From assembly GCA_021234155.1 (NCBI GenBank), contig JAJEKV010000002.1, positions 7,598,654 through 7,662,653 of the forward strand: DNA of 64,000 bases, given 5' to 3'. The notes under the pieces are model-generated. The model was not told the origin of the DNA and did not search any database. It saw only the letters and a list, made by a program, of their open reading frames with translations. Of this stretch, positions 37,860-49,551 are shown piece by piece. The translations under genes were made by a program, and so were the position numbers. Origin of the DNA: Isoetes taiwanensis. Its lineage: Eukaryota > Streptophyta > Lycopodiopsida > Isoetales > Isoetaceae. Numbering within the stretch: position 1 is the stretch's first letter; each line of letters begins with the position of its first letter.

Positions 37860-38500
37860 GACCCATGATAGCGACCGGGTCAGAGTCATGGAGGATATTT
37901 AAACCGGTCATGAGGTAGGGAATGGGAACATAGGCATTCAATTATTTTATAGAATGAAGCATGATGTTGCTGATCCAGATGAGTTTACATTTTCTAGCAT
38001 TCTTAAATCTTGCCGTGCCTTAGGTTCCAAAGAGCATGGTAGGAATATTCATCAATTGTTTTACAAAATGGATTTCAATTTGATATTGTAGCGAAGTACC
38101 TGTAGATACGTATACGGTAAAGCTTGAAGAGTGCCGTGAAAGCATTTGATAGATTACCCAATCCTCGATGTGGTGGTATTACGGGCCGCGAATTATTGCG
38201 CGATATGCCGTGCATGAGAAAGGCCTACTTGCATTGCAACATTTTGAGGAAATGCAGCTTCAAGGGAAAATCCTAGCAAAGGCACATTTTTGAATGCCCT
38301 CAAAGCATGCACTTTCACTGGGATCATACCGCAATGTAGACAGATCCATGAGCACATTATTTTACATGGTCTGCAATTTGATTTAATGGTCTACAGTTTG
38401 ATTTAATGGCCTAAAGCCAGACGGAATCACATATATAAGCATCTTAAATGCATCTGGCTGCATTTGTGACTTGAGTCATGGCGCATGTGACAGCTGCAAT
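37860..38500 (+). pseudogene. Pentatricopeptide-repeat (PPR) protein pseudogene
   Basis: Broken plus-strand frames give successive PPR signatures: IQLFYRM, then DPDEFTFSSILKSCRALGS and GRNIHQLFYKMDFN (about 37950-38080), a VVV-containing stretch near 38170, RYAVHEKGLLALQHFEEMQL (38201-38260), FLNALKACTF with CRQIHEHIILHGLQFDLMVY (about 38287-38400), then DGITYISILNASGC near 38420. The order and spacing fit a PLS-type plant PPR protein of the organelle RNA-editing group, normally 500-900 residues. Here only about 200 remain. The reading frame shifts between about 38167 and 38201 and back before 38293, and in-frame stops occur (for example after the first QLFYKMDFN block), so it is not functional. 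It lies about 900 bp upstream of gypsy relic A. Confidence 0.85.
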
Positions 38501-39384
38501 GCTTGAAATACTCATTGCAGTTTTGCAAATGTGATCAGAACTACACAGCTTGAAATACCCATAGTGAAGACACGGCTGTAGAATCTTCAAGTTATGGAAG
38601 GGCAATATGAATGAGCAGATATAACAAACTCATCATTTATGAGGCAATCTTTACATGTTCAAGCAGATGCAATGTGGATCAGAAATCGTGAATGGTTAAA
38701 ATGCATCCATTGCTATGTGTGTTCAGAGTAATGTACAGAGATAAACAAATTATTTGTTTCAAGCATTGATAATAGTAGTGAACAGTAACGAGGCAATACA
38801 GTTTGAATACTGTTTTCTCTCAACCATTGAATGTTTTGCATTATATTATAACTATTTGCAATAATACAAGTTAAAAGGTTTCAATTCTTACTAAGGAAGT
38901 TTGATATTGAGGGATTAAATTTTGTTTCTCTCTTTATAGTGTCTGCTAGTGATGGCCCCAATGGAGCAGGCCCAACTGGCGCAGGATAAACGGTAAGCAG
39001 GACGAAAAGCCAAATAAAAGTAAGTATCGATGTGGCTATTACTGGCTTTTAGGTAAATAAGTAAGTTTAGGGTGGGCTTAGTTAGTGATATTGAGTATTC
39101 AATGTAAAACCGTGCAGGATGCTTCTATCAAGTTTGTAAGAAGTATTGCAAGGTGTATAGATATAATAATAATAAAGTGGATTTAAAGCCTTTTTCTGGG
39201 GACATTATTAGAATGAACCGTATAGTGGAGCCTATGTGAGGATTTCAGCATTCCGGGTGTTAAGAAAGCAATAGTTGGAACGCTTCTCGATGAGTGCTGC
39301 CTTCCTATCTTGTCTAATAATCACTTAATGTACGCCTTGTTCCACATTCCAAAGCAGAGACTTCAGGATGAGAGTATCCTCAGA
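38501..39384. other. Spacer between the PPR pseudogene and gypsy relic A
   Basis: AT-rich, with no recognised gene. A word pair TGATTTAATGG repeats near 38377 and 38399, a local slip duplication at the end of the PPR pseudogene. Confidence 0.4.
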
Positions 39385-42080
39385 TGAGCCCTCGGGCGGG
39401 TTAACACCGTACAATTGATGTAAGCAACTAATACAATTTAGTATGATTATGAGGGACCATTAAACCGAGCATCGAGTTGGAAAATACATACATGGTATGT
39501 ATATGCCGCTATACGTGAAATCTATAAAATGCTAAATTGTGGTGAGGAATTGAGGTTTTGGCCTCTATGAAAACCTTCGAGGAGGAGCTCGCGAAGGAGA
39601 TTTTGGAGTGCGAGTAGGACAACTGCAAAGACAAAGATAATCGTGGGTGGTTTACAAAATTACATCAGATGTTAGGACGATTGAATTTGGTTTTAGGGCT
39701 AAGAAATACCTATGGAGCTTATTAGAGTATGAATTATAATTATGGGAATATTAATTGCAAGCAATAGACTGCGGGTTAATTGGCATTATGCTTGATTAAA
39801 ATTTGAAGGGTTTGGTTTGGCCTAGTTCTTAAGGAAAAATCTGGTCGGATGCTGAGTGAACCACCAGGGAAGAACCAAATGTGAAAGACGAGCCAAAGGT
39901 GAGTAGGAGGGACTCGGAGTTAATTAAAAGCAATCATATTGGAGTACAGCAGTTTGCTAATATTGAGGTGGCCAGAGAAGATCCGAATGCCCTAAGGCCT
40001 ACATTGGTCCAAAACGTAATCAAATTTGTTAAAAAGGGCTAATAGAAAGATTAAAAGGAAAGATAAAGCCTGAATTGGGGCTTCTAGCCGCCGTGACTCA
40101 CAAGTATCACACTTCAAAATCCCACCTAAAGGGTCGGAACTAGCCGAGGGCCGGATGCAGTACATCAGCCTTTAGGAGGCCAGATCCAGAAGAAACCGAA
40201 GGCCCTAAAGCCTTCGCTTGAGCTTTGCCGGGTCAAGACCGCTAAAGTCGGGGCAGAACCTCAAAAGAAATGATAAGAATAAAAGCTAAGGTTAGAAGTT
40301 ATTAAACAAATAGGGTTAGAGTAAGGTTAGAGTAATGATAACATAAAAATAACAATATTAAGCTCAAACAAAAGGTACCATGGGGGTTGCCATGGGATTA
40401 AACCTGCTAGCTAGGGTTCTGGAGGCCGGGCGAGTCACTGCTAGAGGATGGTATCCGCACATTAAGTTAATATTTGCACAGTAAATTACATGACTTAATG
40501 CGAAATCATGGTCGTCTTCATTAAGTTAGTATTAACAAGAAGCTTGGATAAGGAAACGGAATGCTAATGAAATAGAAGGGAAACTCACCTATAATTACTA
40601 CATTAATCATATAACGAGGCTACGATCTTTCCTCGCGGGGAGAAAGAGGTTGAAAGCATGAATTTGCCGCTGCATGGCATGTATCGGAAATGGAACCGAA
40701 ATTTTATAGTTGCAAACTAGGACGAATCTAGAGAAATCCATTGATCAAGGTTCGGTTAGTAAGGAACTAAGGGTAAAATTAGGAATGTTATGTGGTCATG
40801 GTTGTTATGCATGTTATATGTCATTACCCATAAGGATTGCTGGATAAGTGTTAATGTGGCATGGTTATGGCCTTTGTGATGCACATGTAAAAGGAAATGC
40901 ATAGGGATTTGCATTTGAGCCATATTTTGGCTTTGCATTACCATCATACATGATAAATGTGTAGGAAATGTGAAGCTAAGGATGGCATTTAAATCGCGGG
41001 TGGAAATATTGCATAAGTGCATAATCTCCCCGGGCCTGAGTCCATGCTGGCTTGACTTTGGCGTTGTATTTGTGCGATATCCGCATTGTTATCCCTCGGG
41101 CCGATTCTTTGCCGCCATACGGCGTATGGTCCTAGTGTTGGACGCGTGGATGGGTGTGTACGATGAGGCAAACCCCTCACCGCATTAGTTGCAGGCCCCG
41201 ATCAACCGGATGGCATGTTAGAATCGCAGGTAATCGAGCGCTTACGAGATTGCTAATGGCTGTAACATGAGGTATTATTTGGCATATGTATGCAAACTAA
41301 CTCCGTGGGTGGATGCAGGGACTATTGGTGGTAAGCTTGCATAGGTGCTATGTTATAAGCCTATGCATGAATCGTGGAATAAATTACTAATCGTGATATT
41401 TCTTTATTAGTTAAAATGACTTTAGCTAAACTTGCCCGATATTAATCCCAAAACTTTCCTGCGGGTTTAGCCAAACTCCTACACATTTTTCTCTCATACT
41501 TCTAGCTTAGCTAAACTAACCCAAACAAAGAACCTAAAATTTCTATGGTGTGGGCCAACAAAAATATTGGGCTTCAAATACACCTTTTTTCAACATATTC
41601 CATTTATTTCGTCATTTTCGCGGAAACATTCTAAAATAATGTTAACTAACAAAGTCTAGACTCAAATTAATCTCATAATGCTAGAAACTAAACTACTTAA
41701 TCATATATTTCCATGTAAACTAGAATGATATTAGCTAAACTAGCCCGGAATTAATTCTAAAAGCTCTATGGTTTAGCCAAACAATACAAAATTTCATTCT
41801 CCCTTCCATTTACTCTTAGCCAAATTTGTTTGAAAAATGTGCTAAAAATTGCCAAATAGCTAAGTTTAGCCCTTTAAATTATCTCCATGGCATGAATAGT
41901 TCCTAGAATGCTCCAAACCCCACTTCTTTAGTCTCTGTGGACTCCGTCCCCAGGTTGGTGTAAGCAAGTAGAAATGATGGAGCCGAAAGTGCTACCATGC
42001 TAGTCATGCTAGTAGTAATATATCCGGAATCAACATGATCCTAAGTCAGCTTCTGAGAGGCCACCAAGTGCTCCATTACA
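39385..42080 (+). repeat. 5' LTR of gypsy relic A
   Basis: It aligns with the 3' LTR from 44845. Matching landmarks include AATTGATGTAA, GAGGGACCATTAA, TCGAGTTGG, GATAAGAATAAAAGCTAAGG (40271 and 45777), CAAAAGGTACCATGGGG and AGTATTAACAAGAAGCTTGG. The start is placed at a TG near 39385 by counting back from the aligned AATTGATG. The end is CA at 42079-42080, two bases before the primer-binding site. The start base is approximate. Confidence 0.75.
41410..41885 (+). repeat. Internal duplication inside the 5' LTR
   Basis: A block beginning TTAGCTAAACTTGCCCGATATTAAT (about 41413) is repeated about 316 bp later as TTAGCTAAACTAGCCCGGAATTAAT (about 41729). Each is followed by GTTTAGCCAAAC and a CTTAGC word. 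The copies are diverged. The truncated 3' LTR does not reach this part. Confidence 0.6.
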
Positions 42081-42082
42081 AT

Positions 42083-42093
42083 TGGTATCGAGC
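42083..42093 (+). other. Primer-binding site of relic A (initiator Met-tRNA type)
   Basis: TGGTATCGAGC lies two bases after the LTR end. It is the plant Ty3/gypsy consensus TGGTATCAGAGC with one base lost. Confidence 0.75.
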
Positions 42094-43039
42094 ATTAGTT
42101 GATCTTGAATGCTTTGAGATTAGGGATTTGAGCGATCTTGAGGGATTGGCTAATGATGTTTCAGATATGCGTAGTAGAGGAAACCATGGATCGGGTGATG
42201 CTAGTGGTAACCGAGTTGGAGCCGATGGAGTCTCCGATGTTACAAGCATTTTGCAAGCAATTCAACGGTGCTTTGCAAAGACATTGCATCCCATCAAAAG
42301 AGTGAAGCCGGAGAAAGCTATAGAGAAGGTAATCGGCTGATACCAAGAGGGAAGCGCCGCCTAATCGGGAGAACGAACCGGATGATGCTGGATGCATGGC
42401 CTGCGGGAGGGAGAGTTTTATTTTGACCAGCTAAGGTAGAGGCGAAGGCGTAAAGGCCAATGAGCGTTTTAAAGTTTGTTCGACATTGGGTGCCAGATTG
42501 TCCTAATACCGTGACATATGGTGGGTATAATCGCCCACAAGATCTGAAAATCACCGAGGAGGAAGGCAAAATCACCATCAAGGCACCTAAGACAATGCAC
42601 CTAGGCAGGGACAAGGAAGGTGGCCCATGATGGGGACCGAAAGTGATAGAGGTTATAGAAGAGAGGATAAAGGGTAGTCAGGGCAGCAAGAGATCAAGAA
42701 AGAGGAGAAGCAACGGGCTGCCACCATCTCGAGATCCGCCATCGAGATCTCAAAGTGGAGTGGCAATGGGATGGTCAAGTCACTGCTATTTGGCGCGCTG
42801 CATTATTGATGGATGCTCAGCTTGTTTTTCTATTGATGGATTAAGGCGGTCGAAAGGCCTTGAATTTAAGGCGGGAATATGGTGTCTCATGCTGATTGAG
42901 GTTATTAGCCTTGGAAAAGCATGATGCCATACCGAAATGATAACTGGCCAAGAAATTTTTCAAGAATTCAGAAGAGGCGCTTTGATCTCGAGCTCCCTAT
43001 TTGAAGATATTTGATATGGACCAGCCCATCCTTTTAAGT
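42094..43039 (+). pseudogene. Degenerate gag-side region of relic A
   Basis: Position after the primer-binding site implies gag. The region has one 101-codon frame (42035-42340, overlapping the primer-binding site), then broken frames with an Arg/Lys/Ser-rich stretch near 42650-42760 that could be the nucleocapsid side. No CCHC zinc knuckle or protease DSG triad was recognised. Reverse transcriptase is expected between here and RNase H but was not seen. Confidence 0.4.
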
Positions 43040-44815
43040 GGCCGTGATGCCTCCCCGGAAAGGCCATTGGTGGAGCTTTGATGCGTAATGGTAAGGTTTG
43101 TGCCTACACATCTCGGTGAAATTGTCGCCAGCCAGAGAGAATCATCCAAGACATGACGGAGATGTTGGCAATTATACATGCTTTATGCATGGAGGCACTA
43201 CCTATTAGGGTCGCCATTTCATTGAAGACCTGACCATCAATATCTGAAATTTTTAGAAGCAGTCAGATTTGAGCAATAGGCACGAGATGGATGCAACTTA
43301 GAAGAATACGATTTTGAGGTTGAGATCGCAATGCAAGGGAGAATGTGATAGCAGAGCGCCTCGGCCCCCAGAGGGTCCTTGACCCTATTAGTGTGTCGTG
43401 GCCAATGGGATGCTCATCTCATGGATAAGGTGGCAAGAGACCCAGATTTTGGGCCTACGGGTTGCCGCGATCAAACAAGTGGTCTACCGAAGCTCTCACA
43501 ACACTCAAGTATCCAATGGAGTTTTGTATTATAAAGGTCGTAATCGCATTCCTGAGGATTTGAGTTGGTGAATGGAGGCTTTATATAAAGCTATGATATA
43601 CATTTATGGACATCCTGTGGTGCACAAGACTCAAGGAAGGCCGTATTTACGAATTTCTTTTTCTGGCCGGTAAGGGCGAAATGTTATATGTGGCAAAATG
43701 TTTAGCATGTTAGAAGGTCAAGCTTCAAGCGATCTAAAGTCCTCGGGGAGCTCGCAGAACCATTGGAAGTTCCTTCATCCAAATGGGAAATGCATTGGCA
43801 TGGACTTTATTGTAGATCCACCTATCGAGAGCGTGATATAATGCCATTTGCTGTGGTAGACATATTGTCTAAGCCGGAAAGCACATTTTATGCCGCATTA
43901 AAGATGATAAATGCATGTTTTGGATATCCCAAGTTATTTGTTAAGGAAATTTTTTAGGATTGCACAGGCGCTAATGATTACACTCTGTAGATCGAGACTC
44001 AGTTTATGAGTCATTTCTCGCAAGGATTGTCCTTAACGTGGAACTAAGCCAAATACTAGCACTGCATACCATCCCCAAACGTGACGCAAGTGGAGCCAGT
44101 AACCGTGCATTGGAGGATATGTTAAGAATCGTATGTGCCGTTCTTGGCATGGATTCTCATTTGCATTTGGCGTAGCCTTCTATGCATAAATAATAATGCA
44201 TCAAGAATCTAAAATCGATGAGTCCCTTGAGGCAATGTATGGCAAAGAATGCCGCATGTCCCCCCTCAATTGGAGGGATCTACTCTGTAATGTGGAGATG
44301 GCCAATGAGGTGGCCCAGATTTGTATATGCGTATTAAATTGAGAAGATCTCTATTTAATCTCGCAGCCGCTCCGTAATAGGCAGAAGCAAAGTATGCTAA
44401 CAAAAGATGTAAACCTTTGGAATTCACCAGGGCCGTGATGTAGTTTTACCGGATTAATCCCAAGCAGAGCTCATTGGCATTTAAAAGTGCGGAAAGTGGG
44501 CCCAAGATATGCGTGGATCTTTAAGATATTGGAACGATCGGGCAAGGTACTACAGTTAAATTACTCTCCGCATGTTAGGGTGCATAATAATGTGTTCCTA
44601 TGTGAGCAACTTGTGGAGAAAGTGGATGCCTTTTGATCCACGTGATATGCTTGGCTTCTGTTTTATGATTAGTAAGCAGATGAATTTTTGTACCTCACTG
44701 CTATTGGATCTTACAAACCTGAGACAATACGCTTCAAGACTCGACAACTACAAGATTTTGGTAATGGGAGGATTCAGTGATTCTCTTCGCCAATTTCGAA
44801 GCCCGCCCACATGAG
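43040..44815 (+). pseudogene. RNase H and integrase remnant of relic A
   Basis: RNase H: DAS at 43045, then, one base out of frame, GKAIGGALMRNGKVCAYTSR, the ERIIQDMTEMLAIIHAL block, PDHQYLKFL near 43229 and EEYDFEVEIAMQG near 43300. Integrase: the GHP zinc-finger His near 43608, CLAC at about 43699-43710, KWEMHWHG and the first catalytic Asp region near 43803 (MDFIV), a second near 43990 (frame of SRPQFMSHF) and VEPVNRALEDMLR near 44090-44135 containing the third acidic residue. The C-terminal part reads KVGPRYAWIFKILE and LNYSPHVRVHN (about 44490-44590). Stops and frameshifts interrupt each domain, so no active enzyme can be made. The family call rests on these ordered motifs. Confidence 0.85.
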
Positions 44816-44829
44816 GACATGGGTTGGGT

Positions 44830-44844
44830 AAATTTGAAGGAGAA
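44830..44844 (+). other. Polypurine tract of relic A
   Basis: AAATTTGAAGGAGAA sits directly before TGTAACGACTGG, the start of the 3' LTR. This is the expected plus-strand priming site. Confidence 0.75.
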
Positions 44845-46321
44845 TGTAACGACTGGCAAGTTAATGTGATAATTGATGTAATTAAATTCAATACAATTTT
44901 AGTATGGTTAAGGAGGGACCATTAACCGATATCGAGTTGGAAATAATATACATACGTAGTATGTATATGTTGTTTACATAAGAATAGAAGGAATAGATTT
45001 TTATATTGTGAAATCTATAAATTCTAAATTGTAGAGGAATCTGAGGTTTTTGGCTCCAGGAAAAACTCGAGGAGGAGTTTCGTGGAAGGAGATTTGAAGT
45101 GCGAGCGTGATTGGAATTGCAAAGACAAATGCAGAATCAGTGGGTGGCTTCATGTACCTTACACCGTGGATGCTATAGGGACGCATTGAATTTGATTTTA
45201 GCCAAGAAATTTCTATGGAGTTTGCTTAGAGTAAGGAATTATGAATTATGGGAATATTAATTGTGGGTAGTTGCATAAAGGGGTTAATTGGTATTATGCT
45301 TCTGATTAAAATTTGAAGGGTTTGTTTTGCCTAGTCTCCCATGAAAACTGCTGATGCCGAAAGGAACCACCAGAAGAACTAGATGTGGAGCATTTGTTAA
45401 AGGTGAGTAGGAGGCTTCTGAAAGTTAATTAAAAGCAAGCAGATTGGAGTATCAAAGAAACATAATAATATTGAGGCATGAGAAATGCCCTAAGGCAGGT
45501 CGGATTGGTCTGAGAACATGCCGAAATATGTTAAAAAGGGCTTACTAGGAAAGATTTGCGCTGGTGATGTTCAATTGGGGCCGAAAGCTGCCATAGCCGG
45601 ATTTGTAGATTCGCTACTTCATTATCCCAAAATCGAATCTAAAGGGTCTAACCGAGGCCGAGGGCCGATTTACGCATATCGCACTCCTTTAGAGGCCGTG
45701 ATCTCGAAGAAACCGGGCGTCTCTAAAGCCTTCGTTGAGCCGTCACGCACCCGAAGTCGGTGTCCCTAAAAAGAATGATAAGAATAAAAGCTAAGGTTAG
45801 AAGTTATTAAACAAATAAGGTTAGAGTAATGATAACATAAAAATAACAATATTAAGCTCAAACAAAAGGTACCATGGGGTTGCCATGGGATTAAACCCCA
45901 GCTAGCTAGGTTCCGAGGCCTAGCGAAGTCAACAAGTAGAGGATGGTATCCGCATTACTAAGTTATTTGCACAGTAAATTACATGACTTAATGCGAAATC
46001 ATGGTCGTCTTCATTAAGTTAGTATTAACAAGAAGCTTGGATAAGGAAACGGAATGCTCATGAAATAGAAGGGAAACTCACCTTATAATTACTACATTAA
46101 TCATATAACGTAGAAGTTACGATCTTTCTCTATGGGGAGAAAGAGGTTGGAAAGCATGAATTTGCCAAGGTATGGCGTAGGGCTGGGAATGGAACTGGGA
46201 ACATTTTATAGTTGCAAACTAGACGTAAATCTAGAGAAATCCATGATCAAGGTTCGTTAGTAAGGAACCAAGGGTAAAATTAGGAATGTTATGTATACTG
46301 CGGGAAGTTATGCATGTTAAT
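44845..46321 (+). repeat. Truncated 3' LTR of relic A
   Basis: It aligns with about the first 1.45 kb of the 5' LTR. AT-rich stretches such as 45777-45890 are nearly identical to 40271-40380, while other blocks (for example 45650-45775 against 40139-40265) are scrambled. Similarity stops after GTTATGCATGTTA near 46321. Confidence 0.8.
45518..45769 (+). other. Open frame inside the 3' LTR, probably not a gene
   Basis: An 83-codon frame rich in Gly, Lys and Arg lies within the LTR. The matching 5' LTR region is interrupted, which argues against a conserved protein. Confidence 0.15.
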
Positions 46322-46459
46322 TAGAACGAAATGGCTATTTACTAGTTTAGACGGTGAAATGGCTGTAAGCATCTAGTGGACGCCGAAGATTATCCCAGAT
46401 TAATTCATACATAATGCATATGACGAAGCATCTAGAGACGTCGAGCACTATCCATGGAC

Positions 46460-46960
46460 TTATTGAATGGATAGGAATAATGGAGCATGGATGGAATAGA
46501 AAGGGGTCTACAACCAAATGCAAGTTATCATAAGAAAATTCATTTGGGGGTATGGCTAAAGCGGCATGGGGAGCTTGTCGGATAAAAGGATGGTGGGCTA
46601 GATGCAAAGACCCCTCTATTCAAGCTCAGTTCGCGCCTAAATCTCGGCCCTCGAGGACACTACAAGGAGAGTCTTCCGAAGTTTTCTCTCCTCGCGACTT
46701 AAATTTGCATCCTTTGGTTTAGCCATATTCTGCTTCAGCCTCGTGGATGAACTAGGAGCTTTGTATTATAGTTTCAAGGTGGCCCCCTGCAACATCTCCC
46801 CGTGAATGAGAAAGATCCTCCAAGCTTGGGGAGATGTGCGCAACATTTGTTCACCCTCATGATGCCCGGAGGAGTGTGGATTTAGCCTTTTGGAATACTC
46901 GGGCATGCGGGAGAGGCCTCCACCGCACTCTCATCCAACGATCTTCACTCAAATGGAGGG
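46460..46960 (+). mobile_element. Possible LINE fragment, plus strand
   Basis: Interrupted frames read MQVIIRKFIWGYG, then KAAWGACRIKGWWARCKDPS and IQAQF (46518-46630). These resemble the segment just after reverse transcriptase in plant LINEs (R.FIWG ... W...C.PK..GGLG..DP). It directly follows the truncated end of the 3' LTR, so it may have caused or followed that truncation. Confidence 0.35.
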
Positions 46961-48394
46961 GCTAGAATACCAAGCTGCAAAGATTCAGGGTGGAAATGGC
47001 AGGTGGTCACACCAGCATCTGCCGCAGGTGCAGAAAATCGTATCTCCGCCAAGGAGATCGCAGAAGTAATTAAGGGAAATTTTAGCAAACGCCACCAACC
47101 AATCGAAATTGTTGGTCCGCGGTGAGCAATGGTTATCTCGAAGGGCAAATGTAATATAGTGTGGCTAGGATCTACCGCATGGAAATTCCTGACAGTCGAG
47201 GCTAGGCTCCTGTGGGTGAGCAGCATTAAGCAAAATTGCTACAACTCCTGGAAATTCATGTGCCCGTGAAGATACGCCTTCCATGCATCAAGAGGGACCA
47301 TGACAAAGGAAAAGCTTATTCAAGAAAGGTATCAGGTTGACGAGCAAGGGTCTGGTTGCCGTCACCGGACCTAACCCTCTCCATTCTGGTATGATCACGT
47401 AATTTTGGCAATGGCCGTCCCATTGTTGGCTAATGATAACCAACTGGCTCTGGCCGCAACTCCATCGCATAGGCAAATGACAGAGGCCTCCCGAAGAACC
47501 TTGCATTGCGGGTCATATGGAACAATCGGGCTGTGATGTGCCCTGGGTGCCTATGGATATCCATAATAAAGTTAAGGAACTCTCTCAACCTTAGGTTGCG
47601 CCATGGCATTATTCACCACTGAAGTAAGGGTGCAAGTTATAACAAAGAGTTTATTAGATTAGGTCTGCGTGGTTCTACCTTCTACTTCTGCGTTTCATTG
47701 GCTAAGGATATCGATAAAGGGAGTGTAAGGAACTACTAATAGTCAAACAAAGATGCACCTGCATACCAACCAAGGATACTCACTTAAGAGACCATAGTGG
47801 AACGAGGTTGCCTCTCTCCATAGTAATTACTTTTTGTGAAGGAGGGTGACTCTTATAGTACCTAAGTTGTGGAAAAAGACGAAGTAGAAGTTCTCTCAGC
47901 ATATCGGGTTGCACTTCGTATCCATATCTCTACACGTTGTATATGATTTTCCTATATTTAATATTACATATAACCTACCCTCAAAAAGAATGGATGTAAT
48001 GCATCAAGAAAGACCTACTGTGCGCCCCTTACTCCCCCATACCGCATGCCCGCATCGCATTCTAAGCGAGGGAGCATTCCCTCGGGTACAGCTCGATTGG
48101 GGGTGCCATCACCCTGACTTCTACCTCATGGAGTGCAGCCGAAGGGAAGAGTGGGATGCAGTCAGCTTCACCCTACCCCATTCTGTCGGTTCTTATTCAA
48201 GTATAACAAACAAACGTGAGCACAGTCTCCAACAATATACAAATACAAATCATCATGAGGCTAGTAAATATCAATGTAGATAAATGATTTACCCTTCATA
48301 GCAACAATATAAAGTGCATCCCAAATGACCTGCACTCAAGGAGTAAATGGACTGACTAGGTTCTGAAATGGGTATTGCAATGGATTTGTCAGCA
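46961..48394. other. Unassigned degenerate DNA
   Basis: Short frames on both strands (93 codons minus at 46945-47226, 124 codons plus at 47909-48283) have no recognisable domain. The segment may be part of the LTR of relic B or an older insertion. Confidence 0.35.
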
Positions 48395-49539
48395 GAACAT
48401 GGCTTAGGTAGTCCTACTCCATCCGCTTCTCCTGCACACTTTGGCAAGAGTAGGCTGAAAAGTGCTGGGACGGGTCAGTAGCTGCAAGTGGCCAGCCGAG
48501 GGGCTGGCCAATGGGCCGGGTTGCATCTCCCAGCCTCGGAGCGCGAGGCAGAAAGAGAGCGTTTCTCCCTCCAGGTATCCATGCCTTTACCCGCGCTTAG
48601 AGGGCTACCGCCTCTTATCTCGACGTTGAACTCACCTGAAAGGTCATATTCAGTCACCCCACTTAGTGTCGAAGCTCATGCTCGCCTACACGCAAGGGAT
48701 AAGCCATTAAGCTTCAGGGCTGCAAGACCCCATGTTTTACTACCGAGGGCTGCAATTCAAGGAGCGAGAAGTTCCTCCTTATCAAATCAGCTTTTGCTCT
48801 TCACTCCACAAACGTGGCTCCTCGTATCGGGCCGATTTGGGGAACTATGAAAAGGCGTTAGGGAAACATCTGGTCGTTTCAGTCCCAAATTCCCTTCCCA
48901 AAACAAGGAGATCAGCTTATAAACACATACAATATCACGTAGTCGCAAATAACCGCCATCAATCTCCAATTTCCTAACATCCAATGCTAGGTTCATTCAA
49001 GTAGAGTCTCGCATCTAGGGATTCGCTTCCGTAGATGATCACCATACTAAAACTTTATACGTTTTTCCAAAGACCTGCTTCCTTTGCACACCAACTAATC
49101 GGATACCCGCTCCTTGGCTTGCCCATCCCTTCAAAGCCCATGCTCTCGCTCAAGACGCATCGCTACTCAACCTTGTGTAATTCGAATTTTCTGAGTTCTC
49201 GGCATGCGATGGAGTCCTACCTTAATAATTGCCCGGGGAAACTCAATGCGAAGAGGAAAGCAAAGATTCAGAGAACCCCACTGGCAAAGGAAAAGGAGAA
49301 TAGGTCTAGGGTTTTAGCTCTTATATAGACCCTATCTAGGTTAGGATTCACATGTATTAAATGGTTAGCCATTTGAAATGGATGAATGTGAACCCTTTGT
49401 TGCGGCATGCTTAATCACACAAATTAACACTAAAAGCCGCCCCTGTAAGCGCAAACCTTTAGCCCTAGGCAACGCTATCCGCGATAACGCAGACGGGCGA
49501 TAATACACGACAGATGATATATTATGCCGGAACGCCACA
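48395..49539 (-). repeat. 3' LTR of relic B
   Basis: On the minus strand it begins TGTGGCGTTCC right after a polypurine tract and contains TCTATATAAGAGC (about 49320), a likely TATA box, followed by AAAACCCTAGACC. It is homologous to the copy at 62700-63752. Shared words on the plus strand are GGAACGCCACATTCTCC, GCTAGGTTCA, AACTCACC with GGTCATAT, and CATGG[CT]TTAGGT. The left limit is where similarity fades. Confidence 0.65.
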
Positions 49540-49551
49540 TTCTCCCCACCT
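49540..49551 (-). other. Polypurine tract of relic B
   Basis: The minus strand reads AGGTGGGGAGAA directly before the LTR start TGTGGCG. The same arrangement (AGGTGGAGAA) is found at 63753-63762. Confidence 0.7.

Larger units (their letters stand above)
39385..46321 (+). mobile_element. Ty3/gypsy LTR retrotransposon relic A
   Basis: The element has a long 5' LTR (about 2.7 kb), a primer-binding site, an internal region of only about 2.76 kb, a polypurine tract and a 3' LTR cut off after about 1.48 kb. RNase H and integrase remnants in the order RNase H then integrase define it as Ty3/gypsy. No reverse transcriptase was recognised between the gag-like 5' part and RNase H, so a large internal deletion is likely. 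All frames are broken. The 3' LTR ends abruptly near 46321, where different sequence begins. Confidence 0.85.

Noticed and set aside
45518-45769. LTR-encoded accessory protein
   Set aside because: The reading frame is not kept in the other LTR copy.
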